From assembly GCA_902478725.1 (NCBI GenBank), contig CABSMD010000057.1, forward strand, positions 1 to 12,084: a DNA stretch of 12,084 nucleotides. Direction: 5' to 3'. Origin of the DNA: an uncultured Clostridia bacterium (lineage in GTDB: Bacteria > Bacillota > Clostridia > HGM11514). Shown piece after piece: positions 1-7,382 of the stretch. The notes below the pieces were generated by a model that was given only the letters and a program-made list of their open reading frames with translations, did no database searches and was not told the DNA's origin. A program made the position numbers and the translations under genes. Numbering within the stretch: the first letter of the stretch is position 1; the number at the start of each line of letters is the position of its first letter.

Positions 1-2702
1 AGATATGATATCCCGTCGCCTTGTCCACGCCGGTAAAACTGACCTGCAAGGTGGTTCCGACCACGCTGCCGCGCACATTGGTGGGGGGCGCGACCTCGAC
101 CGGCAGTTCAATGGAGGTGACGCCCACGCTTTCGCGCCCGTTCGCGCCGACGGCGGTCACACGGTAGGTCGCCTGCTTACCCCTGTCCTCCTCCGGAATC
201 GGATAGGTATATGCCGTTTCTGTTACACTGTCGGAAATCAGCTCATAATCCGGACTGCTTTCAAGAGCCCGGTAGACACGATACGACGCCGCGCCGTCGG
301 CCGCACCCCAGGTTAAGGATGCGCTCGTATAATCCTCTGTTGTTTCACTGGTCAGGCTGCCGGGCGCCGTGGTCGGCTGGAAGGCTGGTATGCCACTGAT
401 CACATAGGTCTCGCCAATCTGCGTATCAAAGCTGATCAGGTCGGTCCCGTCTACTGTAAAGCTGACCGGCGCGCCGCTGAGGGTCTGCACATCCGCCTTG
501 TCAATGTTATAATATTTGACCGCTGCCCGGCCGCCGGACTTGGACAGGATACGAAATTCCTGCGCCTGCCCGTTGGCCCATTTCGCGGATACCTCAAAAT
601 TGCCTCGCGCCAGCAGTCCATCGAAGCTACCGCTGCTCCACGCATCGGGACGCGCCGGAAGCGGGTTGATATATCCCTCATGGCTTTGCAGCAACATTTC
701 AGCAATCCCTGCCGTGCCGCCCAGGTTTCCGTCGATCTGGAAGGGCGGATGGGTATCCCACAAATTGGTCAGCGTTCCCTTTTTGAGTAAGGTCTGCAAA
801 AGGGTATAAGACCGGTTTCCATCCTTCACTCTTGCCCACAGGTTCAACCGGTGCGCCATCGCCCAGCCGGTCGACTGGTCGCCGCGGAAGTTCAGGCTTG
901 CCTTCGCCGCATCCAACCAGGCGGGGGTGGTAGCATTGATCAGCGTACCGGGAAATAGCCCGACCAACTGCGAAACGTGGCGGTGATTGTATTCCCCAAT
1001 CTCGCCATACTTCTTTTCTTCGCGAAATTCCTTAATTTGTCCGGAATATCCAACCTGTACCGGATCAAATTTTTCATATCTTGAGGCCAGGTACTGCACT
1101 GTCTCATCGTTTTGCCTGCCCAGGATATTGGCCAGTTCAATTGCGTTTTTGCTCATCTCATAGGCATTCTGCTGATCCCACGCCGATCCTATCGTTTGAT
1201 AGAGCTTGCCGTCTTCCACATTTTCAGGTGAAGCGGAGGGCGTTGCCAATAGCAGGTCTCCATACCTGTCTCTTACCGTATCCGTCCGTGCCGCCCCCGC
1301 CGGGAATGCTCACCTGGTACGGCCAGGCCCCTGTTGAAATCGACCAGCCGTTTTGACCGTTTGGATCGTAATTATTCGGGTGCTTAGAACGCATATGGCT
1401 GCTCGCCGATTGCTCCAAGCCCGGCACGTAGGCCTTATAATAGTCAATATAACAGTCAAACAGCTCAGACAGGTTGGTGTTAAACACCGGCCAATAGTTC
1501 ATCTGGATGTTGATATTATGCCAATACCCCGCGCTCCAGGGGGAATTGTCATAACGGTTCCAGATGCCCTGCAGGTTCGGCGGGAGGGTTCCTTTTCTCG
1601 ACGAACAGATCAGCAGATACCGGCCGTATTGGAAGTAAAGCTCTTCTAAATATTTGTTATAGGTTCCGTTTTTATAGTTGTTCAGCAGCTCATCGGTTGT
1701 GACCTGCGCCACCGAGCCGCCCAAATCAACCCGTACGCGGGAGAACAGATTTTGATAATCCGCCTTGTGCGCCGCAAGCAATTCATCATAGCTCTTAGCG
1801 GACGCATCCGCGATCATCTGCGTCACCTTATCGTGCGGGTGCGGATAAGGCTCCAGCTTCTTTGTCCGGTCACCCTCGGTAAACACCCTGCTTTCCAGCT
1901 GGTAGTTCGTGCCGACTGCGACCAATATGATGGCGCTGTCGGCATTCTCCACTGTGATTTGGCCGTTATCGTTGTTGGCGTCGTTGCTGGCCGTCATGCT
2001 GCCACCCGTGGGAATGACCTTAAACTGTCCCTCAAATTCGATTTGATAATACTCCATCAGGCCGGACAGGGTAATGGTATCCCCTGCTGCGGTAACAGCG
2101 CCGGACTTATTGAAATGGAGTTCGTGATTCTCCTTCAAATACGGAATGGTCGGCCGCAGGGTAAACGAAACCTTTCCGCCCTGTGAGGCCGTGAGGCGAA
2201 TCGCCATCACCTTGTCCGGATAGCTGGTAAAATATTCGCGGTTATAGGTCACGCCATCGCTGTCATATTGTACATGCGCCACCGCGTCGTTTAGCACCAG
2301 GTCGCGGGTGTAGTTCGTCGGATTGCTATGGTTGAAGTCGATATACATCTCCGCAAAGTTGTTCAACCCGCCCTGACTGCTCTGATAGGGGTTGCTCAGG
2401 CTGTTTTCAGTGATCTGCACCCGTTCGGTTTCCGTTCTTCCGAATACATTGGCGCCCAGATAGCCATTCCCCAGCGGAAGTGACCATTTCTCCCAGCCGT
2501 CGTCGGCTATGTTCTTGCTTCCATCCCATTTGGACATATCCTCATTGCCCATCGGGGCGGGTTCGTCGTACCATAGCTTCAACACACGGTCGGGCGAGTA
2601 TGCGGCTGGCTCTGCCGCCGTTACAGCAGGCAGAAAGCTGCTTGTAAGCAATATGGCAGCCATCAGCAAAACACCCCATTTTTTACTCGTTTTTCTCCTC
2701 AT
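1..2702 (-). pseudogene. Disrupted secreted GH95-type alpha-L-fucosidase with C-terminal Fn3 domains (partial at left edge)
   Basis: GH95 enzymes are retaining-fold relatives that invert at alpha-1,2-fucosyl linkages of host and plant glycans. The first frame (2702-1224, 492 residues) has a signal peptide (about residues 1-30, cut near AVTAA|EP), the N-terminal beta-domain (LPLGNGYLGANVFG, 75-88) and the start of the (alpha/alpha)6 barrel (NLQGIWN, 376-382; HNINIQMNYWP, 395-405, containing the catalytic-pair asparagines N396/N398). It then shifts after GGGGTDGYG (residues 468-476, near 1275) and stops. A different minus frame continues from about 1276 to position 1 without a stop: RYGDLLLATPSASPEN, GSAWDQQN, HRHVSQLVGLFPG, STGWAMAHRLNLW and HPPFQIDGNLGGTAGIAEM, then one Fn3 module (about 375-80) and the start of a second. 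About 40-50 residues usually found between the GYG and SPSxSPE motifs are absent, so an internal out-of-frame deletion is likelier than a one-base error. Start ATG 2702 has GGAGG seven bases upstream. Confidence 0.88.
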
Positions 2703-2739
2703 TCCATGACCTCCTTTTTTATGACCAGATTCTATTCTT

Positions 2740-2768
2740 ATTATATCGGATGACTATAAAAAAGTAAA
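2740..2768 (-). promoter_or_regulatory. Promoter of the GH95 gene
   Basis: On the minus strand TTTACT (2768-2763) and TATAAT (2745-2740) are 17 bases apart. The -10 box is perfect and the -35 box weak, which suits an activator-dependent promoter. The predicted leader before the ATG at 2702 is about 30 bases and carries AAGGAGG. Assigned by eye. Confidence 0.6.
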
Positions 2769-2772
2769 TATA

Positions 2773-2800
2773 TTGTAATATTTTTGTAACATCTTTACAA
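2773..2800. promoter_or_regulatory. Three TTGTAA elements at exact 11-bp steps upstream of the GH95 promoter
   Basis: TTGTAA begins at 2773 and 2784 on the plus strand, and its reverse complement TTACAA begins at 2795. The steps are 11 and 11 bases, so all three lie on one face of the helix. The last two form an inverted repeat with a 5-base spacer. The array starts 4 bases upstream of the -35 box of the GH95 promoter, the usual place for a transcriptional activator. The binding protein is unknown; the AT-rich context makes chance a real alternative. Confidence 0.4.
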
Positions 2801-2826
2801 TGTATCAATCAAGAATTTGGTATATG

Positions 2827-2864
2827 TAGAAAAGGAGTGTATACAAATATACGCTCCTTTTCTA
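2827..2864. terminator. Long hairpin (17-bp stem, CAAA loop), terminator-like but without an obvious gene
   Basis: Arms 2827-2843 and 2848-2864 pair over 17 positions with a single T-G wobble around a CAAA loop. Both outgoing strands end in CTCCTTTTCTA, so a U-rich 3' arm is formed in either direction. It lies between two divergent promoters, where no transcript obviously needs ending. It could be a terminator left by a lost gene, an insulator, or a protein-binding palindrome. Confidence 0.5.
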
Positions 2865-3042
2865 TCCTTTGGGATTATTTTGGTTATTATATTGGTTATA
2901 TTTGCTCACGGCGTGCTCAAATGACAGCGTCTACGCTATGAAACCGGGCGCCGGGAATCTAGGCGGCACTGTCAATAGCAGGTATAGCTCCTTCCTATTG
3001 CCATTGGCAGGGGCGGCTGGCTCTTCTATTTTCGTAATGCTA
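2865..3042. other. Gene-free part of the GH95-marR divergent intergenic region
   Basis: The gap between genes is 420 bases (2703-3122). This part holds no gene I can support. A 63-codon plus frame (2869-3060) has only a TTG start, no ribosome binding site and no recognisable family. The stretch 2920-3040 is more GC-rich than its flanks, which could mean a degraded gene. An 11-base inverted repeat links 2970-2980 (TGTCAATAGCA) with 3038-3048, the latter overlapping the marR -35 box. Confidence 0.5.
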
Positions 3043-3071
3043 TTGACATTTAGCATATAAGATCGTATAAT
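3043..3071 (+). promoter_or_regulatory. Perfect consensus sigma-A promoter of the marR-MATE operon
   Basis: TTGACA (3043-3048) and TATAAT (3066-3071) are separated by exactly 17 bases, matching the vegetative consensus at every position. A start site near 3078 is expected. Such a strong promoter usually needs a repressor, which fits the downstream MarR gene. Confidence 0.85.
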
Positions 3072-3080
3072 AATTAAGGT

Positions 3081-3094
3081 AATTTAATTAAATT
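3081..3094. promoter_or_regulatory. 14-bp perfect palindrome, candidate MarR operator
   Basis: AATTTAATTAAATT reads the same on both strands. It begins about 3 bases after the predicted transcription start and 29 bases before the marR start codon. MarR dimers bind AT-rich palindromes overlapping promoters or start sites and commonly repress their own operon. Binding here is inferred from position and symmetry only. Confidence 0.5.
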
Positions 3095-3122
3095 TATTTA
3101 ACTATTTAGGAGATGCAGAGCA

Positions 3123-3557
3123 ATGGACTTATCTACAGTAATCGACCAGTTTTACTATGACATGGCGCTCAGTGAGCTGCGGATGATGAACGAAAACCTG
3201 TATCAGCATATTTCCTATACCAGTATGCGGTATCTCGATTTGATCGCCTACACTGAAAACTGCACGGCAAGCTACATTGCACAGGCCCTGCATGTATCCC
3301 GGCCAGCGGTGACCAGTAAGATCAACGAGCTGGTGAGGCTGGGATTGGTTGAAAAGATACAGAGCCATGAAGACCGCCGGGTCTATTACCTGTTTGTATC
3401 GCAGGAGATTGCCGAAGAGAACAAGAGGTTTGACCGTGCCGTCCAATACGCTGTAGGGCAGGTACAAAGGCAGTATTCAGACACAGATATCGACCATTTT
3501 TGCGATATTCTGCAGACGTTTTGTAAATGCTATAAAGAGGGTGTTTCTTATGAATAA
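3123..3557 (+). CDS. MarR-family winged-helix transcriptional regulator
   Basis: This 144-residue protein has the size and layout of MarR repressors: N- and C-terminal dimerisation helices (about 1-35 and 95-140) flanking a winged helix-turn-helix (about 36-93). The recognition region is SYIAQALHVSRPAVTSKINELVRLGLVEK (starts at residue 50, in part), and the wing contains the DRR signature at 84-86. ATG 3123 has AGGAG ten bases upstream. Its last codons overlap the start of the MATE pump gene by eight bases, so the two are translationally coupled. By analogy with MepR-MepA of Staphylococcus, it probably represses this operon and lets go when a toxic ligand binds; the inducer cannot be told. 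Cysteines C47, C127, C134 and C136 are present, so redox or metal sensing is not excluded. Confidence 0.9.
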   Translation: MDLSTVIDQFYYDMALSELRMMNENLYQHISYTSMRYLDLIAYTENCTASYIAQALHVSRPAVTSKINELVRLGLVEKIQSHEDRRVYYLFVSQEIAEENKRFDRAVQYAVGQVQRQYSDTDIDHFCDILQTFCKCYKEGVSYE

Positions 3558-4881
3558 CGCACTGGCACGCAATTTTTCTTTCCGATCCCTGCTTATTTTT
3601 GCGTTTCCTACCATTATCATGATGCTCTTCATGTCGCTGTACACCATGGTGGACGGGGTGTTCGTCTCCCGTTTTGTAGGGACCGACGCGCTGTCCGCAG
3701 TCAATATCGTCTTTCCGGTCACCAGCATCGTGGTCGCGGTTGGGGTTATGCTCGCAACTGGCGGCAGTGCCGTCATTGCCAAAAAGATGGGAGAGGGAAA
3801 AGCGGACGAGGCCCGGGAAAATTTTTCTTTGATTGTGTTGTCCGGTATTATAATCGGGCTGGTGATCGAGGGGATGGGGTTGATTTTTATCCACCCCATG
3901 CTGAGACTTCTCGGCGCAAACGACGCGGTTTATGGATTGTGCTATGATTATGCGTTTGCCTTGCTGTTTTTTGTACCGGCGGGTGTCTTGCAGATGCTAT
4001 TCCAAACCTTTTTTGTTACTGCCGGCAAGCCGGCTTTGGGATTGATAGTCACAATTATAGGCGGCGTTGCCAACATCGTGCTGGACTATGTTTTCATTGT
4101 ACCGATGCAGATGGGGATCATGGGAGCCGCGGTGGCAACCGGGATCGGTTACAGCATTCCGGCAATTTATGGACTGTTGTATTTTGCAATTCACAAAAAG
4201 GGAACCCTCTATTTTACCCGTCCCAGATTTAACGGAAAGGTTCTGCTGCATACCTGCTCCAACGGCTCCTCCGAGATGGTGACCAACCTGTCTACCGCGG
4301 TTACCACCCTCCTGTTTAATGTTCTGATGATGAAACACCTGGGATCGGACGGTGTGGCGGCCATCACGATCGTACTGTATGGACAGTATCTGCTGACCGC
4401 TGTATACTTGGGCTACTCCATCGGGGTCGCACCCATATTCAGCTACAAGCATGGACGGAAGGATTTTGAACAGATCAGGCTTCTGTTTCGCAACAGCGCC
4501 ATTTTTGTGCTGGCCTGTTCGGCGTTATCCTTCGGAGTCGCTTTTTGGTATGCGGGACCGATCGTAAGGGTATTCGCACCGGCGGATAACCCGGTCTATG
4601 CCCTGGCGGTGCATGGGTTCCACCTCTTTGCCGTGAGTTACCTGTTTACCGGCACCAATATCTTCGCCTCCGCCCTGTTTACGGCGTTTTCAAACGGTAA
4701 GGTGTCCGCCGCGCTCTCCTTCCTGCGTACCTTTGTGTTTATCGTTGCCGCGCTCCTGCTTCTGCCCATCGTCATTGGCGTGAACGGCATCTGGCTGGCC
4801 ATCCCGTTGGCGGAATTTTTGGGGATCGCGGTATCGATTGCTTTTTTAGCCAAATACCGCAAGACTTACGGATACCTGTAA
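3550..4881 (+). CDS. MATE-family multidrug efflux transporter (MepA-like)
   Basis: The 443-residue protein is an integral membrane antiporter of the MATE family, which exports cationic drugs in exchange for Na+ or H+. About twelve hydrophobic segments are visible, in two halves. The N-terminal half has the family signature region FPTIIMMLFMSLYTMVDGVFVSRFVGTDALSAVN (residues about 19-52, described in part), followed by LATGGSAVIAKKMGEG, typical of MepA/DinF-like members. Length is normal. I chose ATG 3550, which has GAGGG eight bases upstream, rather than the in-frame GTG at 3541, which lies on that binding site. The start overlaps the marR stop by eight bases. Substrate unknown; function assignment at family level is firm. 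Confidence 0.93.
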   Translation: MNNALARNFSFRSLLIFAFPTIIMMLFMSLYTMVDGVFVSRFVGTDALSAVNIVFPVTSIVVAVGVMLATGGSAVIAKKMGEGKADEARENFSLIVLSGIIIGLVIEGMGLIFIHPMLRLLGANDAVYGLCYDYAFALLFFVPAGVLQMLFQTFFVTAGKPALGLIVTIIGGVANIVLDYVFIVPMQMGIMGAAVATGIGYSIPAIYGLLYFAIHKKGTLYFTRPRFNGKVLLHTCSNGSSEMVTNLSTAVTTLLFNVLMMKHLGSDGVAAITIVLYGQYLLTAVYLGYSIGVAPIFSYKHGRKDFEQIRLLFRNSAIFVLACSALSFGVAFWYAGPIVRVFAPADNPVYALAVHGFHLFAVSYLFTGTNIFASALFTAFSNGKVSAALSFLRTFVFIVAALLLLPIVIGVNGIWLAIPLAEFLGIAVSIAFLAKYRKTYGYL

Positions 4882-4896
4882 AGCTCATAGTATTGA

Positions 4897-4934
4897 AATC
4901 CCCAACCACGAGCAATGGTTCATGGTTGGGGATT
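4897..4934. terminator. Bidirectional terminator between convergent MATE and CE15-like genes
   Basis: Arms 4897-4908 (AATCCCCAACCA) and 4923-4934 pair perfectly over 12 bases with a 14-base loop. It sits between the MATE stop (4881) and the esterase stop (4938). The plus-strand exit is moderately U-rich, as is the minus-strand exit (TTTCAATACTAT), so it may serve both transcripts. Confidence 0.7.
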
Positions 4935-4937
4935 GTC

Positions 4938-6017
4938 TTATTCTGATCTCTTTTCTCTCTTTTTGTTGATGAAATCCATATACCGCAGCCAGTCCTCACG
5001 GCTGAAGTAATGCGTTCCCCCACGAAGATGATAGCCAATCTCCCCTTCCTGGAATGCGTCTCCTGTTTCGGGCAGGCGGTCGGGATGGACAAACCCCCGC
5101 AGTCCCAGTCGGTGGTAGACCTCATTCGCCGCAACACAGGACAGGTATTCCGAATCAGGGTCGGCCCAGCTATCCTCACGCGCGCTACCGACGCAGACCA
5201 TGCGCGGTGCGATGGCCGCCACCAGAAAATGTTGGTCAAAGGGCAGCTCGGATTCCTTTCCAGCGTACTTATAATAGTTTTCACAGAACCATTGAGGAGC
5301 CAGGCGGCAGATATCCGCAATCCTCTCCCCTGTCTTATCCCGCGTGATGGCCGCGCCGCTGCACCCCGAATCGTTGGAGATGGCGCAGAAAAAACGTTCA
5401 TCCAGCGCACCCGCCAAAAGCGCGGTCTTGCCCAGCCGGGAATGGCCGACGACGGTTGCACACCCGGTATCCAATGCTTCCAGTCCGCAGGCATAGTCCA
5501 GAATCTTAGATGCGGCCCAGGCCCACATGCGCAGCTTGCCCGCGTCGGCGGATTCGCGTTTTCCACCCGGATACAGCACACCCGCCAGACCATTGGTAAA
5601 ATCATTGTCGTCGCTGGTCACGTCCGTATAACAAAACGAAAGCAGAGCGAAGCCGTTATCACAGATCTCTTCCACAGGCATATATCGATCCGGCACATCG
5701 TCTCTGAAGTTGATGTGGATAAAAAACGGATACTTCCCTTCTCCTTTTGGAATCATGGTATAGAACGGGAATTCATGGACACCGGACGCAAGCTCCGCCC
5801 GCAGCATAATCTTTTTCAGAGGATATTTGCTGGCGCAAAACGCCTCCTCCTCCGACACCGTTTCATACGTCACACGTACAGACTCCGCCGGAAAATAGCC
5901 ATATTCCTCATCCAACAGAATTTTTATGAGCTCCTGCCGCCGTTCCTTCCACGGCTGGCCCTCACTCTCCCAAATCTTCATGACGCCGCGTTCGTCCAGC
6001 ATGGTTTCACACCGCAT
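4938..6017 (-). CDS. CE15-like glucuronoyl esterase / alpha-beta hydrolase, cytoplasmic
   Basis: The 359-residue protein has the CE15-type serine hydrolase layout: nucleophile Ser193 in GHSRLGK (191-197), followed by TALLAGALDERF and NDSGCSG (215-221), EDSWADPDSEY (281-291), and catalytic His336 in GGTHYFS (333-339). CE15 enzymes cleave esters between 4-O-methyl-glucuronate and lignin alcohols; bacterial relatives accept other uronate esters or have unknown substrates. There is no signal peptide, so it must act on imported small esters, unlike classic secreted members. The start ATG 6017 has AGGGAGG eight bases upstream, inside the 25-base gap after the CapA-like gene, so both are co-transcribed. 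Nearby uxuA supports a role in glucuronate use, by inference. An uncharacterised carbohydrate deacetylase-like activity is the main alternative. Confidence 0.8.
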   Translation of the reverse strand: MRCETMLDERGVMKIWESEGQPWKERRQELIKILLDEEYGYFPAESVRVTYETVSEEEAFCASKYPLKKIMLRAELASGVHEFPFYTMIPKGEGKYPFFIHINFRDDVPDRYMPVEEICDNGFALLSFCYTDVTSDDNDFTNGLAGVLYPGGKRESADAGKLRMWAWAASKILDYACGLEALDTGCATVVGHSRLGKTALLAGALDERFFCAISNDSGCSGAAITRDKTGERIADICRLAPQWFCENYYKYAGKESELPFDQHFLVAAIAPRMVCVGSAREDSWADPDSEYLSCVAANEVYHRLGLRGFVHPDRLPETGDAFQEGEIGYHLRGGTHYFSREDWLRYMDFINKKREKRSE

Positions 6018-6042
6018 TTTGTATGCCTCCCTTTATGTATAA

Positions 6043-7206
6043 TTATTTGATTCCTTCTATAACGCCATTTTGCAGCTTATGGATCGACTCCTTATACTCC
6101 TCCAGACCCTCCAGCTCCCCGTTGCAATAGGCAGTGAAATAACTTGTCATCAGCTCGTTATGGCTTTCACAGGAATAGGAGTTTCTTAAAAACAACACAC
6201 CCCAGTCATCCGGCCCTTTTGTAAGATCATAGTTTTCGGGCATCGCCTGCCGGTACAGATCGCACCAAGCCAGCCAGTATTTTGGATATCTTTGCGGGTC
6301 GTTCATTAAAGCTGAGATACCGTTGAGATATTGGCCGAATCGTTCCTTCTCCCGCCCTTGCAGGATACGCAGGTACGATCCATCGCATCCCATACGGTAC
6401 GGGATGGGCGTCAGCGAAGCCTTACCGTCCCTATCTATGGTCAGGCTTGCCAAGTAGCCGGAGCCCCACATGCCGTCATCCTTGCCGGCCATATAAAAGT
6501 TCCCAAGCCCATAAGCGATTGGAACGCCTCTGTATTCTTCAATTCCCTGCGGGCAATGGGAATGCGCGACAATGACAGCTGACGCGCCCGACTCCGCAAG
6601 ATGACGGCAGAATTTTTTCATACCGGGCCGGGGCAACGGGTTATGCTCGTTGCCGCCATGGAGATAGACGATCACCGCGTCCGCTTCTTCCCGCGCCTTT
6701 TTCACGCGCTCCGCCGTTCCATATACGTCCATCCCGGCCATACCGGGCGATTGGCCGCATGCGATGCCGAATTCATGCTCGGCACAGTTGACAACCGCCA
6801 CCGTACTGTTTTGATAACGGATATAGCAGGGACGTTCCGCCTCTTCCTGATTGGCGCCCGCCCCGACCGGGGTCAAACCGATGCCTTTGAGATTTTGAAG
6901 CGTTTCCAAAAGCGCACAGCCTCCATAATCCCCCATATGATTGTTGGCACAGGCCGCCACCGTAAAACCAAATCGTTTGAGCAAATCCAAAGATGCAAGC
7001 GGAGACCTCAGATTGGGACCGGACTTTATAATAGGTTCGCCCGCTTCTGACAAGACCGTTTCTACATTGACAATTGAAACAGCATGTTCCCTTGTAAGCG
7101 CACGGACTTCTTGGGAAAGCTCCTCTATCTTTTCTTCATAAAGCATAGAAACTGCCGCTTCTCTGACACAAAAGTCACCCGCGATCAATACTTTTATTGG
7201 ATCCAA
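6043..7206 (-). CDS. CapA-family (PGA_cap) metallophosphatase-like protein, cytoplasmic
   Basis: The 387-residue protein carries the PGA_cap/CapA fold, a calcineurin-like metallophosphoesterase relative. Motifs in order: GDF (10-12), NVET (47-50), CANNHMGDYGG (86-96), YLHGGNEHN (181-189) matching the family HWGxEY block, VAHSHCPQGIE (213-223) and YGLGNF (232-237). Probable metal ligands are D11, E49, N89, H183, H215 and H217. Classic CapA proteins have an N-terminal membrane anchor and aid poly-gamma-glutamate capsule synthesis; this one has none, and no capB/capC is near. It is the first gene of an operon with the CE15-like hydrolase. The open frame reaches GTG 7215, but the AAGAAGGG ribosome site directly abuts that GTG and is nine bases from TTG 7206, so TTG is preferred. 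A phosphoesterase acting on a sugar-linked substrate is possible; the real reaction is unknown. Confidence 0.85.
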   Translation of the reverse strand: MDPIKVLIAGDFCVREAAVSMLYEEKIEELSQEVRALTREHAVSIVNVETVLSEAGEPIIKSGPNLRSPLASLDLLKRFGFTVAACANNHMGDYGGCALLETLQNLKGIGLTPVGAGANQEEAERPCYIRYQNSTVAVVNCAEHEFGIACGQSPGMAGMDVYGTAERVKKAREEADAVIVYLHGGNEHNPLPRPGMKKFCRHLAESGASAVIVAHSHCPQGIEEYRGVPIAYGLGNFYMAGKDDGMWGSGYLASLTIDRDGKASLTPIPYRMGCDGSYLRILQGREKERFGQYLNGISALMNDPQRYPKYWLAWCDLYRQAMPENYDLTKGPDDWGVLFLRNSYSCESHNELMTSYFTAYCNGELEGLEEYKESIHKLQNGVIEGIK

Positions 7207-7229
7207 CGCAACCACCCCTTCTTACGCGG

Positions 7230-7258
7230 AGTATATCAAATGATCGCAGATTTGAACA
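7230..7258 (-). promoter_or_regulatory. Extended -10 promoter of the CapA-like/CE15-like operon
   Basis: On the minus strand TGATATACT gives an extended -10 (TATACT at 7235-7230 with TG at 7238-7237). A weak TGTTCA (7258-7253) lies 17 bases upstream. The start site would be near 7223, leaving a very short leader with the ribosome site at 7223-7216, so either the leader is minimal or the true promoter lies elsewhere. Confidence 0.45.
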
Positions 7259-7303
7259 TAGAGGATATTTTGTGATTTTTCTATTATTAGCACTATTTTA
7301 AGA

Positions 7304-7332
7304 TTGACGGATTGGTTTTGCCGTGTTATAAT
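7304..7332 (+). promoter_or_regulatory. Promoter of araC-family regulator
   Basis: TTGACG (7304-7309) and TATAAT (7327-7332) are 17 bases apart, one mismatch from consensus. Transcription would start near 7339 and give a leader of about 44 bases before GTG 7383. The minus-strand promoter for the CapA-like operon lies about 50 bases away, back to back. Confidence 0.75.
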
Positions 7333-7333
7333 C

Positions 7334-7355
7334 GGAATCATTCCAATAAGAATGG
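7334..7355. promoter_or_regulatory. Dyads at the araC start site (candidate operator)
   Basis: GGAATCATTCC (7334-7344) is an 11-base dyad with a single central base. Its right half is shared with a second inverted repeat, CATTC-caataa-GAATG (7339-7354). Both lie right at the expected transcription start, a common position for autoregulatory or repressor sites. No binding protein can be assigned. Confidence 0.35.
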
Positions 7356-7382
7356 ACTATTTTAATGGCAGGAGGGACTGGG

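Noticed and set aside
451..705. Short frames inside the 3' half of the GH95 region (451-705, 940-1140 minus; several plus)
   Set aside because: They are out-of-frame shadows; the continuous frame through this region, open from about 1276 to 1, carries all the GH95 and Fn3 motifs.
2869..3060. A 63-codon plus-strand frame with hydrophobic ends upstream of marR
   Set aside because: TTG start without a ribosome site, no family resemblance, and its end overlaps the marR promoter. Kept only as a possible remnant.
5010..6050. A 346-codon plus-strand frame and an 834-base minus frame (4772-5605) over the CE15-like gene
   Set aside because: The CE15-like frame has the catalytic GHSRLGK and GGTHYF motifs and a good ribosome site; the others are rich in Arg/Pro and lack starts with binding sites.
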